Shown here in pieces: positions 45,542-57,965 of a stretch of 64,000 nucleotides of DNA (positions are counted from its first letter, which is position 1; the number at the start of each line of letters is the position of its first letter). This stretch comes from Rhynchospora pubera (Eukaryota; Streptophyta; Magnoliopsida; Poales; Cyperaceae): contig CM051459.1 in the NCBI GenBank assembly GCA_028095005.1, positions 257,472,229 to 257,536,228 on the forward strand, written 5' to 3'. Below the pieces are notes generated by a model, which saw only the letters and a program-made list of their open reading frames with translations, had not been told where the DNA came from and searched no databases. Both the position numbers and the translations under genes were made by a program.

Positions 45542-48306
45542 GTATGTACAAACTACTACTGCTAATCTGAAAAATGTTGCTTGGCTATCTCCCGCCGGTA
45601 CCTTTCTTTGCCTGCCTCAGCTGACTGCAAAAAGGGACAGCTGCCTTTCTACATATGCATAAAACAAACCAAAACGGCTCGTAAAGAGCCGCCTTCTTAG
45701 TTGCTTGGACTGAAATTTTTTTTTTGTGAAGAACCGATTAGTTCTTCGCAGATATAGAGGGGTTTTTTTTGCATGCAAAAACACCATGTGGTGTGATCAG
45801 TGAGAAAGAGCAGTTGGCATTGGTTATTTCTATTTTGTGGTCTGTGTGTTTGGCACCAAATATTTTGTTCTTAATTTTTTAATAATTGCCTCAGGCTTGG
45901 TTGATAGCAGAGTACCTTTCGAGTGTAGTCTTGCGACCACGTCGGTTTGGAGATGGTGGAACTCCTTGATGGTCTGATGTCGCTGATGTTTTGAGCACAT
46001 TTTTTGTATGGTGCTAAGCACTATGGAAATATAACAAAAAATAATATAAGATAAGCACATTGTTTTTTTTTTTTATAAGAGGTACATGCAAGTTTGATAG
46101 GGATAAGTTCACTAAAAAGGCAAGACATACCAAGGTGTGATAAGTATTGAACTGTACATGTCGATGTGGGATCAATCTTGGAGATATCAGATACATGGTG
46201 CAACTGAATATATATAACCATGCACAAAAACCATGTCTGTTTAGATATATACACAGCCTAATATAGTTGCTTTTTCCATAAGTGCACCATGTTTGTTTAG
46301 ATAGCAGGAACACCAAAATGTTGCATTCACTCTGTAGGGCTGTGTTTCTAATGGCCAGTTCTGAAAAGTTGTTTGGTCAATAAAATATTTGTTATTTTTT
46401 TTTTATCTTGTGCAGACTTGTAGAAAATGGTCAATTGTACCAAAACAAAAATATGTTGTATGCAAATTCTTACCAATACCTACGAACTTTGTAGCACTCG
46501 ATAAAGGACAAAACTAAAATTTGCAGTTGACGTTAGAAATAAAGCACAAAAAAATTAACATAATTTAAATTTTTTAATTAAACCTTACAAAAATTAAACT
46601 TTGTAACATTTTCTTTGTTTCTCAGATTCTAAAATCAAGAAGTTTAATATCAACTTGTATCAATAGTGTGATTAAATTAACATGCATGAAGCAGTACCTG
46701 AATGTGTAACCATGGATTTGCATCTAGTATGACAAAGTGTCCATCAAGTTGTAATGCCGTTGGTTCAGTTTGTGTGTCTTGATCTCTACATTTACTGATA
46801 CTACAATTCAAATAGGGGAAAAAAATGAAATTAAATACCTCTAGTTTAGTAAAAGGCGAAAGTGTTCTGACCCTACTTCAAAGAAAAGTACAACATCTTT
46901 AATCATCAGGTTTGTATTATATGAATGTGTTCACTTTAATCCTTACTATTAATGAAAAGGTCATATGATACCAGTAATTTTTGTTATTCTTCAAAGGAAA
47001 AATCGTAAGAAAATTTATGACCTTTGTGACACCTTGTAATAAAAACATGCTATATCTGCCTTTTTTTACTTAGACAACCATATTTTTCAATCAATACAAC
47101 AATTTTATTAATTATACAAGAACCCAAGAGTAAGTGGCATCACATTATTTGTTAGTTTGAAAAAAATCAAGCTAACTAACAATATATGCTTTCTAAAAGA
47201 GACAAAAAGAAGTTGAATTCAGTTGGAGTTAAAACCTTCCTGTAATTTTAGGGAACACATTTCTGGTAGAACTCAATTTTGAACTCCTCTTGTACAGTAT
47301 CAAAGTAAGAGAAATATGAACAAAAAATCAAACAATATTGTTGCTAGGTCTGAAATACCTTGCGAGTACATGGATTTTGAAGGGATGGCAATTGGGGCTG
47401 CCCATCTGATGGCAACAATTTTGGCCAGCGCGTGGTAATCAGCGGTTGTAAGGTTCCTTGGCGGAGGCAGAGACACATGGAAATCGTGATGTGAGATCGG
47501 AGATTGCCAAGATCAAGAGGAGAGGAGAGGAGAGCAGCAGCGAGGAGATCACCAAAGCCAGCGGCTATTTAACCTGAGGAGGGGCCGCCGCTTAGGAGAA
47601 CAAACCCTAATATGTTTTCCTTTTCTGGCCGAAATGGGGTTAGGAGGGGGGGGACTGAGATGAGCGTTTCCAATTACGTTAATTTTAGGGTCCAGTGTTG
47701 TTAATTTTTCGGATGATGAGATATAACCTTCAGAGGGGCGGCGAAATTTGGGGCAGGACTGGTTTGGCGGAGGAAGGGATGATAAAGAGGGATGGCGGGG
47801 GGAGACGACAGCATGTCGAAGAGGCGACCCCCACCTCCCTATCACTCTCATCTTTGTCCGCCTCTCTATTTTAGCTCTGCGTTGTGTCGAAGAGGAGAAG
47901 ATGGAGCTCTCTCTCCTGCTCTTCTCTTTGCTTCGTGCAGAAAAGGGAAGGACGGAAGAAGGGTCCAGAAGCACTTGTGTTCTCTGCAGCCGTCCTCGTG
48001 TCTGCAAGAGTGTAAACATTAAACAACCTGAGGAATCCAGAGAAACACAGGAGACGACAAAGAATTATGCACAGAAATTCGAAAGATCAGATCGATAGCG
48101 GAGCCGTGCGCATGCAGGAATTCAAACTAAAAAGACGCAGGACATGGAAGGCAAAAACGAATAAGACACAGAATATCTACAGCGCAATTTTTAGGCGGAG
48201 ACGAATGGGCAAGATTAAATCCATCGCATGAAGGCGAAAATCAAACGGCTCAGATTGGTCTGGAAGTTACTGTAGATTGAGCCACTCAACTATGAATGTT
48301 TTATGA

Positions 48307-48480
48307 TATATATAATTGTTGAAGTTAATATCGTAACTTTTGAAGTTAATATATATATATTTATAACTGTTGAAGTTAATATATATATAACTATAACAGT
48401 TATATATATTAACTTCAACAGTTACGATATTAACTTCAGTATTTAAATATGTTAACTTCAAAAGTTAGTATTCAGATTAG
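48307..48480. repeat. Tandem/palindromic repeat, right of the Helitron
   Basis: Continuation of the 44580-44690 repeat. It includes a near-perfect palindrome at 48363-48424 (arms ATAACTGTTGAAGTTAATAT and inverse), able to form a long hairpin. Confidence 0.7.
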
Positions 48481-48623
48481 GACAATTATTTATATTATTA
48501 CAGAGAGGAAGGGAGACGATGGAGATGGGAGTGAGAATCAACATAGAGTGTGTGTGTGTGTGAGGGAGGGGGGGCCGACGCATGGTAATGAGTTTGTTGC
48601 AGTGTGTGGGAAAGGGAGTAGCG

Positions 48624-50370
48624 TGTTAGTAACTCAAGTCCACGTGCAATTTTAATTTTTATTAACATTTAACAAGGAATTAATACGCACGATTAACGAA
48701 TCTAGTCATTCAAGAGATTAACACTTAAAACGAGAAGCGTAGGAGGTTACCTCTTCCGAAATCGTATTCGGAAGGCTCGAATCCAATCTCTTGGAGTCGG
48801 TGGTGTGCTCGTCACCCTCGCGACTGCCTCCGGTTGCCTCGAGTCCACCTAGAAGATTAACCAAAGTCTCAAGACAAGTGCTAGCTTGTCCGAGACGATA
48901 GCTAATTCCCTGTTTTCTCCTTTGCGTGATTAACGATTAATTGGAAGAAGAAGCGCTCAACTCATGAGCAAGAGAGATGGATGGAGGCACAAGCAAGAGG
49001 AGAACCAAATTTCTGCCCTTGCTTGAGCCGTCGACTAGAGGAAGGAGGATAAAGAGAATTAGGTCAAGACCGATTTGTTCCCAAAGAAACAATCAATATA
49101 TATGCAGTCTTTCTCTTTTCTAATTTTTGTCTGGACAAAAATACCCCTCAAAATCCGAAATTTTCAGAGTTTTTGTGGGCTAATCCATATGATATAATGG
49201 CCCATTAATTCACTCTATTAATCCATCTCAAATCGGGCTTTTAATTAACTGATTCAACAAAAGACCGATTAGCTCAGTATAATAAAATTGCATTGAACGA
49301 ATTTAATTATTAACATATTAATAATTAATTTAGAATTAACATATGCATTACATTATTTCTATATGATCTATTTGAGTTAATTAATTATAACGGTTCATAA
49401 CGGTATATAATTAATTAATCAACTTATCATATATTCGCAGTACTCGCTACTGCAAATAAACAAATAATGCACGTATGGTTAAAGTCCTATTTGTGTGACC
49501 CTTTGACGATTTATGCTATGTTTGACATGGAAAATAAATCACCATTTATTTCTAATAATCATAAGCGGTATCTAGCAACACGTTATGATTCCCAATTCGC
49601 ATAAATAAATATTGTACCAATACAGTACTTCAATCCTGCATAAGAAAAAGTATCTTATTGTTTTGGTTCTTATGTCACATGATATCATTGTATAATCCAA
49701 GATAGGAATGTGTCATTCTTGCAGATTATACGTTTCTTGATCTAAAGTTGATCACCTAGTTGCGCGCATACGATCCAACTCCATGAAAGGGCCCAGTAGA
49801 TATCATCACTCACTAGGTGAACTAATGAGGGACATACGGTTGTCTTGATGAACAGTTTCTCCCCGCACAATTCAAGAGAACATGAATAAAGTCTGTATAG
49901 CAGCCCTTATCAGGAATCAACGTTAGACGATATACATAGAACCTATCCTCATGTGGAGAAATTGAATCATCTCAAACTCAGAATCAAACACGTATGAAAT
50001 AAATAATGACACATAACACAATCCATATATTTATTTCATTGGGTCATGTCCTGTGCTATGTTCCAGTAACATACACATATGCAATCAAGTCAGTAACTCC
50101 TTACTTATGATTTGTAGAACTTAATCATCACTTAACTTGCATACTAATCTTATATGATAATTAATGTTCCTTGTTAATTATCAAAATTATGGACTCTTTA
50201 GAGATATTATTGTCATTCTAACGAATGATCCATAGAGATCTACAATTCAGATCCTCAACCTGAATGATCTGTCAATAATAATCTCTAGGAACAAATGATC
50301 AAGCATCATCAATAACATAAACTAATATAATAGCTACTAACTGATTGTCTTCTAGGACATATCTCTAACA
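48624..50370 (-). mobile_element. Solo LTR, probably Ty1/copia
   Basis: 1747 bp bounded by TGTTAG...CTAACA and flanked by the perfect 5-bp duplication TAGCG (48619-48623 and 50371-50375). In element sense it begins TGTTAGAGATATGTCCTAGA, a start typical of plant Ty1/copia LTRs (from memory), which sets the minus orientation. No internal region or second LTR, so it is the product of LTR-LTR recombination. Confidence 0.85.
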
Positions 50371-50375
50371 TAGCG

Positions 50376-52270
50376 TACGTGTCGCTAGGGATAGGCGCAG
50401 GCACTAGGATGAGTTAGTTGCAGCGTACACGTCGTTATCATCCCTGGATAATTAATGAGAATGCTGGATAACGTGGGAATGATTGAGATGATAGAATCTT
50501 AGAAATAATTATAAGCAACGGTAATGCATTTGTTAAATTGTGTTGGAGAAAAACTAGTTTCCTTATTCAACAAAAACAATTCTTAAAAAAAGAATAACTT
50601 TGCGGTGTACGTAGGCATTTGACTTTCAGTAGATTTTTATTTTTGATGAAATAATTCGTCCAAAAAGTTCCCACCTACCATTCTCAGCTATATGAAACGA
50701 TAAAGAATGAAATTGGTTAGTTTTAGAAGAACTGATGTACTAATCGGCATTTAACTTAAAAGATACGATTGATAAGATAATAAATTAATAACTAAAGCGG
50801 TGCGGTGTTTGGATCTATTTGACAATATATATGTGCGCATGTCCGCAACATTAGGAAAGGTTAAAGATTTGTTCTCCCGAGTCCCAGCTTTATTATATTG
50901 ATGAAAATAATTTATTGGATGAATCTATGACATATCAATTAATATTGGGGTAAGTTACGTGATTGAATACATTTATATTAATCTACGATTCCCAATTATT
51001 AATTTCCGCATATTTGTGCAATTCAATTATTCCAAATTTATATGTAAAGAATTTGAAAAATTATAAATCAAAACATAAACACATGAAGTAGATCAAGATT
51101 AAATGATTAATTAATTAAAAGTTTTATTATATAAATTCAATTCAATGGATTTTTAAATTAAATTCACCAACTTCCTGAATATGTGTAAGATTATTTCAAT
51201 TTTGTAATATTTATAACTTAATATTAAGGCGCTAAATTATTATTATTATTATTATTATTGAAAACTTGATATGGCTATTAGTTTGGCAAAAATAATAATA
51301 ATAATAACAAAAATAAAATCAAAATCGAAACTTTAAGTGAGTTAAAGTTTGATCAGTTCCTCATTATCGGGCCACTTACATTATCACTTTAGTTCCACAC
51401 TTCCTCATTAAATTTCTCTAGGTTCTGTGTAAGTTTGATCAGTTCGGTGTGCAGGAAAGTGCTTTAATTAGACAACGCTGCCATTGCCTATACATTGGAG
51501 TAGCGGTCCTAGCGGATGTCTATGCATTAAATTCCTATGAACAATCAACCTCATGACTCATGAGAAATTTGAAATGCTTGGCATACTAATTGTACATCAA
51601 CATTTTATCTATTGCTCTCTCTTTTCATTACCACATGATAAATGTGTCCTATACATCGCTTTTATACAGTAAAAATATAAAAAACAAACAGCACGTTCTG
51701 AAAAATGACAAGTCATCACATGGCGTGACTTATTATATGTATATATGAAATTCAAAATAGTGAATGAGAAAAAAGTTCTAAACATTATGGCTAATTTTGG
51801 AATAAAATGAAATTAATAATTTGTATGTTTACAGAAAAAAAATTAAGAAAAATGTCAAAGAATTTTTGAATTTGTATTTCGATGTAAAAATATACACGCT
51901 AATTTTTTTCCCAAAAAATTTTAACAGTGATTGAAAAATGCCAAAAATTTAAGGAAATATATAAATTTATCGGTTGAACTTGGAATTTGACACCGTTGGA
52001 TGTTCGAACGAAATATGAATCTTTTTTTTTAAGAGTTTGACCGCGGCTGTCAAACAGAACGAAATATGAATCTTGCTTTTATTTTATTTTTTTTTTTTTG
52101 AAGAGTTTGACCGCGGCTGTCAAACAGAACGAAATATGAATCTTGCTTTTTTTTTTATTGTGTCGTGTCGTGTCATCGTGTGGTGTGCGAAAACAAGTCG
52201 TTTCTTTTTTCTTTTTTTTCTTATAGAGCCTATTTTCTTTGAAAATTTTGACAGAGCGCCGGTCATATTT
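50376..52270. other. Intergenic DNA, no gene seen
   Basis: AT-rich. Contains an imperfect local duplication (AGCGTACGTGTCGCTAGGGA near 50372 and AGCGTACACGTCGTTATCAT near 50423), a (TTA)n run at 51238-51260 and the tandem repeat listed below. No coding frame recognised. Confidence 0.55.
52031..52170. repeat. 70-bp tandem duplication
   Basis: AAGAGTTTGACCGCGGCTGT ... CAAACAGAACGAAATATGAA occurs at 52031 and 52101, exactly 70 bp apart; part of a third unit precedes it. The segment contains the small inverted repeat GTTTGACCGCGGCTGTCAAAC. Confidence 0.8.
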
Positions 52271-52273
52271 AAG

Positions 52274-52630
52274 AGGTAGACTAAAATCAGCCACGACTAA
52301 CGGATCTATCTGTCAGTCACGATTATATCTCAACTTTTAAGGTTCTAATGGATAATCTGAATCGTTCAATGTGTTATCCATATTGAAATCTCATTGGACA
52401 CCAAATTTTATATTTTTCTAAATTTATTTTACTATTTTTTTAAGTTTTTTTAAAAATTATTATTATTGAAGGATCCATAATTGTTTATATTAAGAATTTT
52501 GTAAAATACTAAAAAAAACTAAAAAATTTGGTCTCCAACAAGATTTCAATATGGATAACATATTAAACGGTTCAGATTGACTATTAGAATCTCAAAAATT
52601 GTCTAGTCGCGACTGATTTTAGTTTACCTC
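52274..52630. repeat. Foldback MITE, family D
   Basis: Starts GAGGTAGACTAAAATCAGCC and ends ...GACTGATTTTAGTTTACCTC, the inverse. The terminal palindrome is degraded (TAGTCGCGACTGA at the right). Core arms (CGTTCAATGTGTTATCC / GGTCTCCAACAAGATTTC) belong to the shared core. 357 bp. Confidence 0.7.
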
Positions 52631-52912
52631 CATATTTATTATTATTAAAAATTGAATGCAAAGATTGTTATTAATTATTAAAATTCATGTGTGTTTTTAA
52701 AACTCTTTAGATAAACATTAGGCAAACTTGAAATCTAGTAATTCAAATCCCACACGCCATCCAAGCACGGAAAGACAACTTGTCAGCATCAATAATCTCA
52801 TGCATTGTTTTCTTTTCCCCCGGAAAAACTAGACAGAGAGTCAGAGACACTGTACAGAAAAGGAAAGGAGAAAGAGAAAATGAATAAAATCATGAGATGT
52901 TATCATGTCAAT

Positions 52913-53085
52913 CCGGATTCGCTGTTGCACGACACGCGGTGTAACGCACTACGAGCCGTCTAATCTTGATCGGACGGTTCACTTTTTACGGGCCTATCAA
53001 TCTAGATTACATGTACGGAGCTCCCTTGTCCATTGAATCTTGATCATACGGTCAACATGCCGCGCTACACAGCGGATCTCAATTT
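52913..53085. repeat. Probable short MITE or inverted repeat
   Basis: GGATTCGCTGTTGCACGACA at the left resembles the inverse of CCGCGCTACACAGCGGATC at the right. Internal phrases around AATCTTGATCGGACGGTTC and AATCTTGATCATACGGTC repeat. Imperfect; ends not firm. Confidence 0.4.
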
Positions 53086-53242
53086 TTATCATGTTAGTGG
53101 AAAATCTACACTTCTTGCCTTTTGTTGGATAAATCAACTATCCTTACCCTTGTGTGCTATTATTATATTAAAAATCGGCGTTTCATAAAAACAGAAATAC
53201 AATAATCAGTATGATCATTCACTGACTCATGGGGCCCGCCAG

Positions 53243-53248
53243 CACGTG
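53243..53248 (+). promoter_or_regulatory. G-box upstream of HAOX copy 1
   Basis: CACGTG in GCACGTGACACGTAG, next to GGGCCC (53232-53237), about 100 bp before the CT repeat where transcription probably starts. Candidate bZIP/bHLH site; no TATA box is obvious. Confidence 0.35.
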
Positions 53249-53334
53249 ACACGTAGTAAATTAAAGACTCTGGGTCGCTCCGTCAGTCGTACAAGAACTG
53301 TGGATTATTGGTTCACAGTCAGTCATCTACTCTC

Positions 53335-53335
<1 letters not shown>

Positions 53336-53379
<44 letters not shown>
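53336..53379 (+). repeat. (CT)n tract in the HAOX copy 1 promoter/5' UTR
   Basis: About 22 CT units. Position just before the inferred leader exon (ending 53432) suggests a CT-rich core promoter or leader. Copy 2 lacks this long tract. Confidence 0.6.
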
Positions 53380-53381
<2 letters not shown>

Positions 53382-53904
53382 TCTCCCCATTCCCTGATTC
53401 CCTCAGGTCCCTCCCAAATTGAAAAGCAAAAGGTACACTGACAGTCTGACACTATCCTTCTTCAATTCAATAATATTTTCCTCTTTTATTTGATTTATAA
53501 GATTATTCTACCAAGAATTGGGCTGGTTTAGCTTACAGAGAAATTGACACGGACCACAATTAGGAAGTACTAATGTTCGATCAAGGGTTGCTTGGAGTTT
53601 AGACTCTTAATTTGTTATGTTCATTCGCTGGATCTCATTCCTAATTGTTGATTTGCCACTTGTAGCGATGTACTGATGTTTGTTTTCTTTTAAGCTTAGA
53701 GTGGCCTGTCTTCAGTACCAGAACCTTAACTTGTTCATTTAATGTTTTTTTTTTGTTTCTATTGCATAATTGATTGTTAATTGAATTTTTATACCAAATT
53801 TATGTACTTGTATCTGGGTGATAGAAATCTTTCAATTTGAATTGCAAAATGTTTATATGTACTAGAGTAACATCTAAATTCTTATTCTGTCAGAAACAGA
53901 AGAA

Positions 53905-56900
53905 ATGGAGGATGAACCAGTAAATATAAGGGAATATGAAGAAATAGCAAAACAGGTTCTCCCAAAAATGTTTTTTGATTACTACAATGGTGGTGCAGGC
54001 GATGAGTATACCTTGAGAGAGAACATGGAAGCCTACAGGAGAATTATGTAGTTTTCTTTTTCCTTCTTATAAGGGCATGAAATCAACAACAAAGTTTAAG
54101 AAAGAGTATTGATGTGAAATTGATGATAAATGAATAAATGATGCACAGGTTAAGGCCAAGGATTCTTGTAGATGTGAGTAGGATTGATATGTCTACAACG
54201 CTATTAGGGTACAAAATGCATTCTCCAATCATGGTTGCTCCAACTGGAATGCACAAATATGCACATCCTGAAGGTTTACAACATTTTATCTTTCTTGGTT
54301 ACTGTTAATTTCAGACTACTTTCATAATACTTTTATGGTATGAAGACAAACAGTACATCACTGCAATATGAAAACAATTTATAAAAACGAAGAAGACACA
54401 AAAAATGACAGAAAACAAATAAGATGCTGTTTGAATGTTAATAAGGTTAGGACTGTAACTATATTGCATGATAATGAATTGACTGACAGTCAGTAATGTA
54501 TGTCAGGTGAGGTGGCAACAGCTAGAGCTGCAGCAGCTTGTAACACACTCATGGTACAATTTTATTAGTTACCTTTCCATGTAACTAAATTGGTAATTGA
54601 AATATCACCATTTCCTATCACATCTGCTCTTTGGTTGGAAGATGACGGCAGACTAATTTGGCATAAATTGGAAATATTGAGGACCAAAATGGAAATTTTG
54701 GAACTTTGTAACCAGGATTGGAAAATACTAAAGAGTGATACTACAAGGACAGGTTTTCAATAGTAAACTACACGAATGGTCCTACCTTTTTTATCTGTAG
54801 AAGTTTAGACATTATACCAAATAGTACTACTCCTACCTTTTAAAAGAATAATATTTCCATCCATCTTCTGGTCATTTAAGCATTGAAAATAATGTTAATT
54901 TAGTTGCAGAAGAAATGCATTTTTGACGTGGGTGCTAATATTATGAATAGTAAAATTATGTATTATTTTTAGTAGATACTTTCTTTGACTCACGTGTCTT
55001 TAATTTATTTAAAAATAATATTTACATACACCCTTTGATCCTTTCCTTGAATATTATAATGACATATACGTTAATGTGAATTTCCATCTAACTTTTTTAT
55101 TGGTGGTTGCAATAGGACTGATTGGGTACAAAATCATAATGTCAAAAGGATATGATATGTTTAAAAATTTAGGGCATGTTTGGAAGTGTGGTGAATAAGA
55201 ATAGAATAGCTTGTTTAAGAATAAGGGTAGTGAATAAGAGATGGTGAAGAATTGCTTATTCATGTAATTCTCAATGTTGTTTGGATGGTTAGTTAAGAAT
55301 AAGAACAAGAAAAAAAATAAAATAATGATTTGTTGTTTATATTTTTAAACTAACTTCAATGCAACTATCATTTTTATTTTTTTCTTTTTGCGCCACCTCA
55401 ATGCTACCGTCAATTACTTAAGCTTAATCCTTCCTTTTTGTACCAGTAATTGCAATGAAAGCATTCATTTTAATTTTATTTCTTAACTTATTATGATTTC
55501 TATTTTCATTATGCTGTATGTTATTTAGATTTGGGCCGCTTAAAAACTTCACTATTAGGCTCTTGTATAAATTTTCAACTTATAGTATTTAATATAATAT
55601 GCCCATGGGCTTTGTACTAAAAAAAAATTGCAATAAAAGCAATTACAAATTGCAACGGTAGATACTGGACGTCTGGACATAATTGAAGAGAGAGGCAATG
55701 GTAGAAAATAATTTAATATGGTTTCTCTCTCCGACTCTCTATTATTTAATCTTGGTGAATAGAAATATTTTAATGTTTTAGTGGGTCCCAGAGAGCAATT
55801 CCTGAGCTAGTTCCAGCGTTTAGTTGGAACTAGAATAAAGCACCGAACAAGCAATTCTCCTTGTTCCTAGACATGTTTGGTGACACTTATAATTGCTAGT
55901 TCCGAATAACCCCTTATTCTCAGGGTTCCAAACACACCCTTACAGACCAAAATGAAAAACAAGGGATACTTTCAGCACCATTTATGTAATTTGCTCCTGT
56001 AAGCTATAGTTTATGATTACTCACAAATTTTCCTATCTATAGGTGCTTTCTTTCTCGTCTAGCCGAAAAATTGAGGACGTTGCTTCCAGTTGCAATGCTG
56101 TTCGCTTCTTTCAATTATATGTAAGATATGATGCTTTCTGTTGAAAAATTATACTTTATTTCAGGGTTACTTCCATTATGTACCTGTACACAACCTTACT
56201 GGCAAGGTACCAAAGTTTTACTTTACAAACCAAAATAGCAACCTAAGTTTGTTCTCTAATTATTTTTAGGCTCATTACATTCTGTGATATGCCGTTATTA
56301 CCCTAACACTGCATGTTGCTAGTAGCAAGTATGGAGATCCGATTCTCCGCCAATTTAAATTTAGTACTTGATGATTGTTGGCTACATTGACTCCTTAAGT
56401 TTTAAAAAGGTATACCAAAAAAGAGAAGTTTCAGCAACACTGGTACGACGAGCAGAGGAATATGGGTTCAAGGCTATTGTGTTGACTGTTGACACACCCA
56501 GGCTTGGTCGGCGAGAAAAAGACATTAAAAACAAGTGCTCTTTATCTTTCCTTTTAAAAAAAAATCTTCCCTCTTTTAGTTTGTTCTCATTTTACATTGA
56601 AGTTATTGACATTGGAGTCAATTTTTATTTGGAAGGTACACAATGGCTACTGTATTTGACCATATGAATGTGATATGTATGTTTTATTAGGAAGGTACCA
56701 ATTTACACAAGAACCATTTTTTTATTCAATTCAATTAATTGCATTCTCAGGCTTATTCTCCCTCAGTTGTCAAATCTTGATGGATTAGTGTCTGTGGACG
56801 TCGGACCTGTGAGTGGAGTATTTTTGTTATCTCTTCCTTTAATAAGCATATATTCCCAGCTTTAAATCAATAAAACACTTGTTCTTTGTTACTGAGAATT

Positions 56901-57965
56901 TCGTGGACCTAGAGTCCTAGATGCATGTATCTTATAAGATTTCTATTGTAGAAAGGTGGTTCTGATTTAGAAGCATTTGCATCTCAAACCCTGGATCCTT
57001 CTCTTTGTTGGAACGTAAGACTCAAATGTAGTCAATTGTTTTATTATTTGAGCCTATTTTGTAAGCTTTGGTAGGTCAACTTTTGATATTATTATTTAAT
57101 TGCTTACATAATGTAGGATATAGAATGGTTAAGATCCATAACAAGTTTGCCGATCATCTTAAAAGGCATCATCGCTGCAGAGGATGGTACTTTTGCTTCC
57201 TTTCTGTTTGTCTCAGGTTATCGGTTTTATAGATTTACTAAAATTTATTTTTTTTTAATTTACAGCCATAAAAGCAGTAGAAATGGGGGTTTCTGGCATT
57301 GTGGTATCCAATCACGGTGCACGCCAGCTTGACTACTCACCCGCTACTATTTCTGTTCTTGAAGAGGTACTTATAAAATGGGATTTCTAGGTGAAATTTT
57401 AACTTCTAGGAGCAAGTACCTCTCATATACCACTACTATACATAAATCCACTTTTTTATATGATTACAAAGCATGAAGTTCTGACCCCATTACAATTTTT
57501 TATGATGGCACTAGAAGGAGCATGTTACAGACACTGTCATTTTAAAAGTTTTGCCAATACTGGCATTAAACAGGTTGTAAAAGCTGTTTCTGGTGCTGTG
57601 CCAGTATTAATTGATGGTGGTATCCGACGTGGTACAGATGTCTTCAAGGCATTGGCCCTTGGTGCAAAAGCTGTTTTGGTAAGGAAAGAAGAAAATTCTT
57701 TTGTGAACATAGGGATACAGAATTTATTCCTTAAAATTTTCATACTGCACTTTTCATAAGAAATGAATTTTCATATTACATTTAGGTGGGTCGACCAATA
57801 TTGTACGGATTGGCTGCCAAGGGAGAGAAGGGTGTAAAATCAGTACTCAAAATGCTCCAAAGCGAGTTAGAACTTACAATGGCTTTGTGCGGTACAACAA
57901 GCATAAATGAAATTACGAGGAAACATGTCCAAACCGAAGGAGAAAAACTCAGATCTCTCCTTTAA
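53905..57965 (+). CDS. HAOX: (S)-2-hydroxy-acid oxidase, HAOX subclass, copy 1 (intact)
   Basis: FMN-dependent oxidation of 2-hydroxy acids to 2-oxo acids with H2O2, normally in peroxisomes. Coding exons: 53905-54047, 54149-54273, 54507-54553, 56043-56120, 56410-56534, 56751-56808, 56952-57014, 57117-57186, 57266-57366, 57574-57678, 57786-57965; all GT..AG, total 364 aa. Catalytic set by alignment to spinach glycolate oxidase: Tyr26 (Y24), Tyr131 (Y129), Asp159 (D157), Lys229 (K230), His253 (H254), Arg256 (R257). Family signature SNHGARQLDY is in exon 9. Ser110 replaces Trp108 and the loop after KNK is short, as in long-chain HAOX rather than photorespiratory GLO. The C-terminus SLL resembles the SML-type peroxisome signal of HAOX. 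A 5'-UTR intron (53433-53893) is likely; AATAAA at 58021. Intron 3 carries a MITE. Confidence 0.9.
55172..55939. mobile_element. Tourist-like (PIF/Harbinger) MITE in HAOX copy 1 intron 3
   Basis: TIR GGGCATGTTTGGAA at the left and TTCCAAACACACCC at the right, flanked by TTA on both sides (55169-55171 and 55940-55942). The paralogous intron of copy 2 has the empty site (TTAAAATTACATAG). The 768-bp insert accounts for intron 3 being 1489 bp in copy 1 against 721 bp in copy 2. Confidence 0.85.

Larger units (their letters stand above)
44691..48306 (-). mobile_element. Non-autonomous Helitron, minus orientation
   Basis: In element sense the 5' end is TCATAAAACATTC (plus-strand end 48306) and the 3' end is an 8-bp hairpin (CATCGCGC, loop GAA, GCGCGATG) then AGATAC then CTAG (plus 44691-44719). 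It sits between A and T with no target duplication, as Helitrons do, and the flanks join into one continuous tandem repeat. 3616 bp. No Rep/helicase seen. A GC-rich promoter/first-exon-like segment (47400-48100) and exon-like pieces suggest captured host fragments. Confidence 0.85.

Noticed and set aside
47549..48019. 156-codon minus-strand ORF in the Helitron
   Set aside because: Lies in a GC-rich promoter/leader-like segment, rich in Arg/Ser/Pro, with competing frames on the plus strand; no domain visible. Kept only as possible captured leader sequence.
53433..53893. Alternative upstream coding exon for HAOX copy 1
   Set aside because: No ATG in frame before 53905; the spliced leader is best read as a 5' UTR intron, mirrored in copy 2 (59096-59554).
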